A stretch of 5,204 bases of DNA from Bacteroidales bacterium UBA1458. GTDB taxonomy: Bacteria; Bacteroidota; Bacteroidia; Bacteroidales; VadinHA17. The stretch spans positions 1 to 5,204 of the forward strand of contig DCSU01000032.1 of the NCBI GenBank assembly GCA_002325785.1, written 5' to 3'. Shown here piece by piece: positions 1 through 4,899 of this stretch (position 1 is the first letter of the stretch; each line of letters starts with the position of its first letter). The translations under genes were made by a program, and so were the position numbers. The notes under the pieces were generated by a model. The model searched no databases. It had not been told where the DNA came from and was given only the letters and a program-made list of their open reading frames with translations.

Positions 1-17
1 TTTGTCGGAGCCTCAAA

Positions 18-45
18 CTGCCTACTGCCTGCTGCCTACTGCCTT
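18..45. repeat. Four-copy heptanucleotide tandem repeat (CTGCCTA type)
   Basis: Four head-to-tail 7-bp units lie at 18-24 (CTGCCTA), 25-31 (CTGCCTG), 32-38 (CTGCCTA) and 39-45 (CTGCCTT). They vary only at the seventh base. On the minus strand they read as AGGCAG-type units that start one base after the stop codon (47-49) of the large exported protein, so they lie in its 3' untranslated region. They are not followed by a T-tract and do not form an obvious hairpin, so a terminator role is not supported. Short heptamer arrays of this kind are known from intergenic DNA in some bacteria, for example the STRR repeats of cyanobacteria. Whether this one is dispersed in the genome cannot be seen here. 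Confidence 0.85.
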
Positions 46-46
46 A

Positions 47-2821
47 TTAAAGGTCCTTCACACAGCGGAACCCGACCGTTTCGCTGCGGTCATAGCCCGG
101 TGAGACAAGCAACTGGATCTGAGTCATGGTAAGGGGCTGCGGGCCTCCCTGCACGTACCACCAGCTCGATTCAGGCCTGAACCAGCTTCCTCCCCTGATG
201 ATATTGAAGTAATAGGCACCGTTGGAGTAGACATCGCCGGTCATCTGCCACACATTACCGACAAGATCTGCCACGCCGTAGGGACTCTCTCCCTTGGGAA
301 AGGCATCTACCGGGGTGGCGCGGCCAAAGCCGTTGTTGCACTTGGTGGCATGAAAATCGCTGCCCCACGGCCACTCACGGCGATCTGTCCCCTGTGCTGC
401 CAGCTGCCACTCAGCCTCTGTTGGCAGCCGTTTACCTGCCCAGGCGGCGTAGGCCTTCGCATCTTCCAGGCTGACATGCACTACGGGGTACCGCTCCTGT
501 CCGGTGACGGGCAGGCCTCTCTCCCACTGCTTAAGGTAGTTGGCAGTGTCAAAGGGGATATACCTTGAATCCCTGATGAACCTGAGGTACTCCTCGTTGG
601 TGACAGGGTACTTGTCAATAAGGAAACTGTCGACAGCAACGGTTATATCCTTTCCGGCCGAGGGGCAGGGGACAAAATCATCCGGGGTGTCAAGCCTGTA
701 GGTAATTGTGGCAGCCGGCACCACAACCATCCCCGGCGGTGTCTCAGCAGAGCGTGTGGTCCTCTCCGTTGCTGACACGAGCCATGTCTTACCCATACCT
801 GGTCTTACAATCCGCTCATCCATCAGTATGCCTTCACTGTCAGTGAGCTCTATCACTATCTTTTCACCTGCTATTCCAAACAGGTTATCAACAGGCATGA
901 CGGTATCCGCAGGCGAAGCAATCTCCACAGGTTTGTTTCCATAGCCCGGCATTCCCCGGCTTATCAGCAGGGTGCCCGGTACCACGGCTGAGATGTGGAG
1001 TTTGTTACCTGTAATTTTTGCGCTTATGAGCGCAGGCAACATCGCAATGCAGTCGACCGAGCTCTCATTTCTTGTGCCGTTGAATGAGGAGCTCCATCCC
1101 GGTGTCTGTACTGATGTCATAAGCTCGCCGTTTATGGTTGACGAAGCAATCTCCTCGTGTCGCCAGAGGGAGACTGTGTGGCTGCCGGTGGTGTCGCCGG
1201 CGCTGAAGAGGGGGCCGCTGTATCCGCGGTGATCCATGTTCAGGACTGTGAAGAGGGTTTTGGAACCTTCGCTCCACCGGTTTACATAAACCCTGTCGGC
1301 CCTGCTGTCAATAAGAGGTGTCCAGCCCATGTCAAGAAAAGCGTCGCTGTTTCGTCTGAGAATGTAGGTTGTTCTTGCAAGGTATTCAAGATCAGTCCGG
1401 AACTCATCACCACGACCGCCTGGTCTGAACATATTCAGCTCTGTGCCGTATCCGTTGAAGAATGCCACTGATATCTCGCGGTGGAGGACATCCTCACCAA
1501 CGTCTGCCACCCTGAAGATGGCAAAGTCAGGTCTTATAAGCTTATTCAGGTTGAGTTCAGGACTTAGGAACAGGGCGTTATGTACCCTGGCGGCCACTAT
1601 GCCGGGCATATCCTTTATCACTGGCATACCTTCGGAGTACATCACCACTCCCAGGCGGACCGTATCGGCGCTATGCTGCAGTTCGGCCGATGATCGTCCC
1701 TCGGTATCCAGCACCACGCCATCGGCGTCGGTTGCAGCGATCATCTCTGCCAGGCCACGGAGATGATCTTCCTCCCTTGTGCTTTTATCCCATGGATTAT
1801 AAGCGATGAAGAAGCGGCAGTCATTCGCCTTCGCCTGACGGCTTATGCGCTTGAGTCCATCAGTCCCTCCAGGGAGATCCCTGTAGAGGTCCCACTGGTT
1901 TCTCGCATCGAGGCCCAGGCGGGGCCATGTTGGCCATATACCGTATACATCCACATTACCAAAGAGCCTGTTATATCCTGCAAGGAATTCGCTGAAGCCC
2001 GACTCACCCCCGAAGCGGTCATAGTACTCCCTGTCCCACGCCATCTGTAGGATCATCAGGTAGCTGTCGCGTATCCAGTTCAGGTCCTTGCGCCGGTAGA
2101 GCGAATCATCAAACGTTGCAAGGTCATACAGGTATCGCTCTGCGAACATCAGCTTTAAACCGTCATGCCATGATCCCCGGAATATGTCAGCCCAGATGTG
2201 GTAGGTGACAGATGCCCCCGGAGGCAGGATGGTTTGATATCTTTTCAGGGTGCCGTTTTCGCTCTTTATGCGGCGTGCTATGGAGCTTACTGACAAATCC
2301 TCCCCTGTTTCGAACACTGTGAATCCCATCTCCCATGCATTGTCAGGAAGGACAACGCGAACCGGGCTTTTCCCCGGCAGGAAGATGTTTGCCCTGGCAA
2401 GGTCAGCCGGGCCCGAGCCGGTGATATAGGCGCTGTTACCTTTCTCTCCGAAGGGAACCACATCACTTATCAAAATAGTGTCATTCCAGTTATTGCGGAA
2501 AACCAGCTCAGCCATAAAACCCGGGTGAGAGCCTCCCCTTGGGGTGTAAACCGCCTCTGCCCCTCCGGGGAAGATCATCACGAAACGGCTGCCTGTCAGT
2601 CCGGCCGGAACATCATCCGACTCAAAATAGACGCCGTCTATCCTGAAGCTGAAAAGCGGCTTAGGTGCAGGAAGGCTGACCATGACGCTGTCATCGAGGA
2701 CCAGGGAGACAGCGCTGGCTCCATTTTCCCTGATAATCCCGAGGTTTTCAAGCGACTGGCCCGACAGTGAAATAAATGAGATGAAAAAAAAGAGGAAAAA
2801 CCGAAACCTTAATGTGCACAT
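47..2821 (-). CDS. Exported glycoside-hydrolase-like protein with C-terminal FGE-sulfatase (SUMF1-like) domain
   Basis: This is a complete 924-residue protein with ATG at 2821 and TAA at 47. Residues 1 to about 21 form a Phe-rich signal peptide (Arg at 5 and 7, hydrophobic 8-18, likely cleavage around SLSG/Q), so it is probably periplasmic or secreted. Residues about 25-215 look beta-rich. Residues about 245-480 look like a TIM barrel: WPTWPRLGL near 296-304, FFIAYNPWD at 337-345, DGVVLDTEG at 367-375 and YSEGMP at 395-400. Asp372, Glu374 and Glu397 are candidate carboxylates, but I cannot name a GH family. Residues about 500-680 look beta-rich again. Residues about 696-924 are a clear FGE-like domain: PVTNEEYLRFI (739-749), WAGKRLPTEAEW (794-805), WPWG (817-820), DLVGNVWQMTGD (852-863), RGGSWF (876-881) and terminal VGFRC (916-920). 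The cysteine pair just after RGGSW in true formylglycine-generating enzymes is absent (RGGSWFRPESSWW), so sulfatase activation is unlikely. The domain may bind or scaffold instead. The overall role, perhaps polysaccharide breakdown, is inferred. Exact enzymology is unknown. Confidence 0.88.
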   Translation of the reverse strand: MCTLRFRFFLFFFISFISLSGQSLENLGIIRENGASAVSLVLDDSVMVSLPAPKPLFSFRIDGVYFESDDVPAGLTGSRFVMIFPGGAEAVYTPRGGSHPGFMAELVFRNNWNDTILISDVVPFGEKGNSAYITGSGPADLARANIFLPGKSPVRVVLPDNAWEMGFTVFETGEDLSVSSIARRIKSENGTLKRYQTILPPGASVTYHIWADIFRGSWHDGLKLMFAERYLYDLATFDDSLYRRKDLNWIRDSYLMILQMAWDREYYDRFGGESGFSEFLAGYNRLFGNVDVYGIWPTWPRLGLDARNQWDLYRDLPGGTDGLKRISRQAKANDCRFFIAYNPWDKSTREEDHLRGLAEMIAATDADGVVLDTEGRSSAELQHSADTVRLGVVMYSEGMPVIKDMPGIVAARVHNALFLSPELNLNKLIRPDFAIFRVADVGEDVLHREISVAFFNGYGTELNMFRPGGRGDEFRTDLEYLARTTYILRRNSDAFLDMGWTPLIDSRADRVYVNRWSEGSKTLFTVLNMDHRGYSGPLFSAGDTTGSHTVSLWRHEEIASSTINGELMTSVQTPGWSSSFNGTRNESSVDCIAMLPALISAKITGNKLHISAVVPGTLLISRGMPGYGNKPVEIASPADTVMPVDNLFGIAGEKIVIELTDSEGILMDERIVRPGMGKTWLVSATERTTRSAETPPGMVVVPAATITYRLDTPDDFVPCPSAGKDITVAVDSFLIDKYPVTNEEYLRFIRDSRYIPFDTANYLKQWERGLPVTGQERYPVVHVSLEDAKAYAAWAGKRLPTEAEWQLAAQGTDRREWPWGSDFHATKCNNGFGRATPVDAFPKGESPYGVADLVGNVWQMTGDVYSNGAYYFNIIRGGSWFRPESSWWYVQGGPQPLTMTQIQLLVSPGYDRSETVGFRCVKDL

Positions 2822-2877
2822 TTGAGTTTAATCTGATATTGAGCTTCCCGGGTGATCGGGAGTGCAATTTAAGATAT

Positions 2878-2905
2878 TGTATCTGAAAATAAAAGGAAAG
2901 ATACA
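2878..2905. repeat. 7-bp inverted repeat, possible operator
   Basis: TGTATCT (2878-2884) and AGATACA (2899-2905) are perfect reverse complements separated by 14 bp, with half-site centres 21 bp apart (about two helical turns). The dyad lies in the divergent intergenic region and its right arm overlaps the candidate -7 element of the minus-strand gene. This geometry suits a dimeric repressor or activator site, or a hairpin near the 5' end of the minus-strand transcript. The function is inferred. Confidence 0.35.
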
Positions 2906-2928
2906 GTGAATGAGCTATTTTAGAGAAA
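2896..2928 (-). promoter_or_regulatory. Candidate promoter of the large exported protein
   Basis: Read on the minus strand, TTTC (2928-2925), a 21-bp spacer and TATCTTTC (2903-2896) each differ by one base from the Bacteroidetes -33 TTTG and -7 TAnnTTTG elements. A transcript from here would carry a leader of about 70 nt before the ATG at 2821. That leader contains a short TCCCG/CGGGA hairpin (2846-2861). Both elements are imperfect, so this is only the best candidate in the intergenic region. The -7 element overlaps the right arm of the inverted repeat at 2878-2905. Confidence 0.3.
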
Positions 2929-2955
2929 TTGTTTAAGGGTTTAGTCTTGATCACA

Positions 2956-2973
2956 TATTTTTCATTACTTTTA
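2956..2973 (+). promoter_or_regulatory. Candidate -7 region for the small lipoprotein gene
   Basis: Two overlapping-range candidates resemble the Bacteroidetes -7 element TAnnTTTG with one mismatch each: TATTTTTC at 2956-2963, with TTTA at 2932-2935 twenty bases upstream, and TACTTTTA at 2966-2973, without a well-placed -33 element. Either would give a short leader before the ATG at 2996. The region is AT-rich, so chance matches are likely. Confidence 0.28.
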
Positions 2974-2995
2974 GAAATTAGCTGATACACGACTG

Positions 2996-3202
2996 ATGAA
3001 ACGGGTCAACTTCAAAGGCATAACATTCATTATCCTGATTCTCGCTGCGATGATGCTGATGCCCGGTTGTGCAGCCACCAAAAAGAATCCTTACCATGCC
3101 AGCCGGAAGAATTCCTACATAGACACCTCACAGTTGGGGCGCAACAAGTACTTCTTCTCCAAAAAGTATCAGAAGAAGTTGTACAAATTCAAGAAAGATT
3201 AG
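2996..3202 (+). CDS. Small basic lipoprotein of unknown function
   Basis: This is a complete 68-residue protein. Residues 1-24 are a lipoprotein signal peptide: Lys2, Arg3 and Lys7, a hydrophobic stretch 9-22, then the lipobox-like LMPGC with the lipidated Cys at 25. The mature part is only 44 residues and very basic: 11 Lys and 2 Arg against 2 Asp, plus five Tyr. It ends in a Lys/Tyr/Phe-rich tail (YFFSKKYQKKLYKFKKD). The residues after Cys25 (AATKK) lack the acidic stretch reported as a surface-export signal in Bacteroidetes, so a periplasm-facing outer-membrane anchor is the likelier location. The tail could contact nucleic acid, peptidoglycan or acidic lipid, but nothing here decides that. 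No Shine-Dalgarno sequence precedes the ATG, as is usual in this phylum. The gene converges on the MBL-fold gene, with one base between the two stop codons. Confidence 0.8.
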   Translation: MKRVNFKGITFIILILAAMMLMPGCAATKKNPYHASRKNSYIDTSQLGRNKYFFSKKYQKKLYKFKKD

Positions 3203-3209
3203 CTTAATC
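3197..3209. repeat. Short palindrome spanning two convergent stop codons
   Basis: GATTA (3197-3201), loop GCT, TAATC (3205-3209) forms a perfect 5-bp stem that contains the TAG of the lipoprotein gene and the TAA of the opposing MBL gene. It could weakly help termination on both strands, but the stem is AT-rich and no T-tract follows in either direction. A functional terminator is therefore doubtful. Confidence 0.25.
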
Positions 3210-3971
3210 CTCGCAGACCACCTGAAGGCCGTCCCAGGCCAGGGTTACATTTACCGGCAGTTCCCTGTTCACCTCCGCATGTTTTCCCATCTGATGACCT
3301 ATATGAGTAATATAGGCTTTACGCGGTGAGACCTCCTTGATAAGGTCGAGGGCTTCGCCCAGGCTGAAGTGGGAAATATGTTTCTCTTTTCTCAGGGCAT
3401 TGATAACCAAGTACTTCACTCCTATCAGCTTCTCCCTTGTCTCCTCCGGGATATAATTGGCGTCAGTGATATATGCCATGTCTCCTATCCTGAATCCGAG
3501 TATCGGGAGGCGGTAGTGGAAAATTCTCAGGGGTATGATCAGGTCTCCGCGGATTTCGAAATTGTAGTTAGTTATATTATGAAGCTCCATTTTAGGCACT
3601 CCAGGGTAGTGGTTCTCTGAGAAGACGTAGGCGTACTCTTTTCTTACGGCTCCCTGGACCCTCTCCTCCGCATAAATGTCAATTGCTGCCTGGCTCTTGT
3701 AATTGAATGCCCTCAGGTCATCCATACCGGCAATATGATCCTTGTGCTCATGGGTCAGGAGGATGGCATCAAGCTTCTTAACCCCCGCAGTCAGCATCTG
3801 CTGCCTGAAGTCGGGCCCCGCGTCAATCACTATGGTATTTACTGCGGTCTCCACGAGCAGGGAAGCTCTCAGCCTCTTGTCCTTCATGTCATCAGACTTA
3901 CATATGGGACATTCGCAGGCAATTACAGGTACACCCTGAGAGGTTCCGGTTCCAAGAAAGGTGATTTTCAC
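3204..3971 (-). CDS. PhnP-like MBL-fold metallo-hydrolase (probable cyclic phosphodiesterase)
   Basis: This 255-residue protein is read from GTG at 3971-3969 and starts MKITFLGTGTSQGVP, typical of its family. It is a metallo-beta-lactamase-fold hydrolase of the PhnP type, probably cytoplasmic because no signal peptide is visible. The two-metal site is complete: His74, His76, Asp78, His79 (THEHKDH), His152, Asp170 and His223. The structural zinc site of PhnP is also present: Cys19, Cys21 and Cys24 (CECPIC), plus His226. His201 fits the PhnP catalytic histidine (E. coli His200). E. coli PhnP hydrolyses phosphoribosyl cyclic phosphate in the C-P lyase pathway, but no phn genes are visible here, so the physiological substrate is open. 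The frame extends seven residues further to a TTG at 3992. That TTG lies inside a near-perfect -7 promoter element (3990-3997), so the extension would not be transcribed; this decides the start. The gene is divergent from the methyltransferase gene and convergent with the lipoprotein gene. Confidence 0.9.
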   Translation of the reverse strand: MKITFLGTGTSQGVPVIACECPICKSDDMKDKRLRASLLVETAVNTIVIDAGPDFRQQMLTAGVKKLDAILLTHEHKDHIAGMDDLRAFNYKSQAAIDIYAEERVQGAVRKEYAYVFSENHYPGVPKMELHNITNYNFEIRGDLIIPLRIFHYRLPILGFRIGDMAYITDANYIPEETREKLIGVKYLVINALRKEKHISHFSLGEALDLIKEVSPRKAYITHIGHQMGKHAEVNRELPVNVTLAWDGLQVVCED

Positions 3972-3989
3972 AGTCTCATTTTCGAAGTA

Positions 3990-4020
3990 CAAACATAGCC
4001 TGAAAATGAGAGAAGAACAA
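3990..4020 (-). promoter_or_regulatory. Bacteroidetes-type promoter of the MBL hydrolase gene
   Basis: On the minus strand TTG (4020-4018), a 20-bp spacer and TATGTTTG (3997-3990) match the Bacteroidetes sigma pattern TTG-N~20-TAnnTTTG without a mismatch. Transcription would begin a few bases downstream, around 3985-3982. That leaves a leader of roughly 10-15 nt before the GTG at 3971 and excludes the TTG at 3992 as start. Confidence 0.7.
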
Positions 4021-4073
4021 TATCAGAGGTCATTTTGCACCCCGATAGCTAATTACATATCTTTACAATATCA
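4017..4073 (+). repeat. Direct repeat ACAATATCA, two copies in the divergent promoter region
   Basis: Identical 9-mers lie at 4017-4025 and 4065-4073, 48 bp apart. The first covers the -33 element of the minus promoter. The second starts on the last base of the plus -7 element and covers the expected transcription start. The 7-mer core CAATATC also occurs twice, inverted, in the other divergent intergenic region (2835-2841 and 2873-2879). A shared regulator site is possible, but chance in AT-rich DNA is not excluded. Confidence 0.4.
4034..4065 (+). promoter_or_regulatory. Bacteroidetes-type promoter of the methyltransferase gene
   Basis: TTTG (4034-4037), a 20-bp spacer and TATCTTTA (4058-4065) match TTTG-N~20-TAnnTTTG with one mismatch, at the last base. 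The expected start site near 4071 gives a leader of about 16 nt before the ATG at 4087. The in-frame ATG at 4006 and the frame start at 3961 lie upstream of this promoter and are unlikely to be used. Only 13 bp separate this -33 element from that of the divergent promoter. Confidence 0.6.
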
Positions 4074-4086
4074 TTCAAATCAGAAG

Positions 4087-4788
4087 ATGAGTGGAAATAT
4101 TTACATGATTCCCGTCACGCTGGGCAATGCCGATCACAGTCTCACCATACCCCGTGGCACGAGGGATATAACTGCATCGCTAAGGCTCTTTGCTGTTGAG
4201 GAGTTGAGGAGCGCCCGCAGGTACCTGAGGAGTATTGACAGGGAATTTCCTGTTGATGATACGCTCTTTTTTTCTGTAGGGAAGCACTCTGATCCTGCCG
4301 TTCTCGGAGACTTTTTTGCGAGGGTTGCAGCGGGTGCTGATGCCGGTGTCATGAGTGAGGCCGGGATGCCGGGCCTGGCCGATCCGGGAAACATTGTCTC
4401 CGCCGAGGCCCACCGCCGTGGTATCAGGGTCATTCCTCTGACAGGACCCTCTTCCATGATGCTGGCGCTGGCAGCCTCGGGCCTCAACGGCCAGTCGTTC
4501 GCCTTCCACGGCTACCTGCCGGTGGATGCCGCGGGAAGGCTAAAAGCCCTGAGAGAGCTTGAGAAACGGTCTTCGGGGGGTCAGACGCAGATATTCATTG
4601 AGACACCTTTCAGGAACGGAAAGATGCTTGAAGATATCATCACGGCCTGCAAGCCGTCTACCCGCCTTTGTATCGGGGCTGACATAACACTGGAGAGCGA
4701 GTTTATTCGTACCAGGACTATTGCCGGCTGGCAGGTTGATATCCCGGACCTTGACCGGAGACCGGCTGTTTTTCTGCTCCTGGCCTGA
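4087..4788 (+). CDS. SAM-dependent methyltransferase, short RsmI-like (tetrapyrrole methylase fold)
   Basis: This 233-residue cytoplasmic protein is read from ATG at 4087 (MSGNIYMIPVTLGN). The family signature SEAGMPGLADPG (residues 90-101) is close to the SEAGxPxxxDPG motif of RsmI, the 16S rRNA C1402 2'-O-methyltransferase. It is followed by PLTGPSS (117-123), GLNGQSFAFHGYLP (132-145) and ETPFRN (172-177), in the order expected for the two-domain tetrapyrrole-methylase fold. At 233 residues it is shorter than E. coli RsmI (about 286) and ends soon after RRPAVFLLL, so it lacks the C-terminal extension. The N-terminal PVTLGN replaces the usual PIGN-type sequence. It therefore belongs to the short RsmI-like branch common in Bacteroidetes, and its RNA target should not be assumed. 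The open frame runs upstream to 3961, but the promoter at 4034-4065 and the position of the conserved N-terminus favour 4087. It is divergent from the MBL gene. The next gene starts 86 bp downstream on the same strand, with no clear terminator between. Confidence 0.88.
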   Translation: MSGNIYMIPVTLGNADHSLTIPRGTRDITASLRLFAVEELRSARRYLRSIDREFPVDDTLFFSVGKHSDPAVLGDFFARVAAGADAGVMSEAGMPGLADPGNIVSAEAHRRGIRVIPLTGPSSMMLALAASGLNGQSFAFHGYLPVDAAGRLKALRELEKRSSGGQTQIFIETPFRNGKMLEDIITACKPSTRLCIGADITLESEFIRTRTIAGWQVDIPDLDRRPAVFLLLA

Positions 4789-4848
4789 GGGCAGAGGGGT
4801 ATTGTACAACACAGTCAGGTTGCTATTCCCGTCTTACTTTTTTGTCTA

Positions 4849-4899
4849 AATTGTGTCCGTTAAAACCTGACCCAATGATCCGAAAAACAATTGTGTCCG
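4849..4899 (+). repeat. 11-bp direct repeat around the start of the propeller gene
   Basis: AATTGTGTCCG occurs at 4849-4859, in the leader, and again at 4889-4899, within codons 5-9 of the downstream gene; the copies are exactly 40 bp apart. The copies flank the ATG at 4875. This could be a chance repeat, the trace of a small duplication, or a pair of regulatory half-sites. Nothing else supports a function. Confidence 0.4.

Noticed and set aside
350..2050. Several open frames on the plus strand opposite the large exported protein (for example 1157-1471, 1443-1766, 1763-2050)
   Set aside because: They are antisense to a well-supported protein with clear domains and show no recognisable motifs or promoters.
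2846..2861. TCCCG/CGGGA hairpin in the leader of the large gene
   Set aside because: The stem is only 5 bp (plus one wobble), without a T-tract or a known riboswitch context. It is noted only as part of the leader.
2748..2990. 80-residue minus-strand frame across the intergenic region
   Set aside because: It overlaps the signal-peptide end of the large gene in another frame and the AT-rich intergenic DNA. The translation looks like a random low-complexity product.
3972..3992. N-terminal extension of the MBL gene from a TTG at 3992
   Set aside because: The TTG is part of the -7 element TATGTTTG, so the transcript would begin downstream of it. The family N-terminus MKITFLGTGTSQG starts at the GTG at 3971.
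3961..4086. Upstream extension of the methyltransferase frame, including an ATG at 4006
   Set aside because: It overlaps the divergent promoter region and the 5' end of the MBL gene, lies upstream of the plus promoter, and the translated stretch has no family resemblance.
4134..4812. Minus-strand open frames opposite the methyltransferase gene
   Set aside because: They overlap a recognised protein family on the other strand and have no recognisable domain content.
4789..4874. Terminator or promoter in the gap after the methyltransferase gene
   Set aside because: There is a run of six Ts (4838-4843), but no stable GC-rich stem precedes it, and no TTG/TAnnTTTG pair with correct spacing was found.
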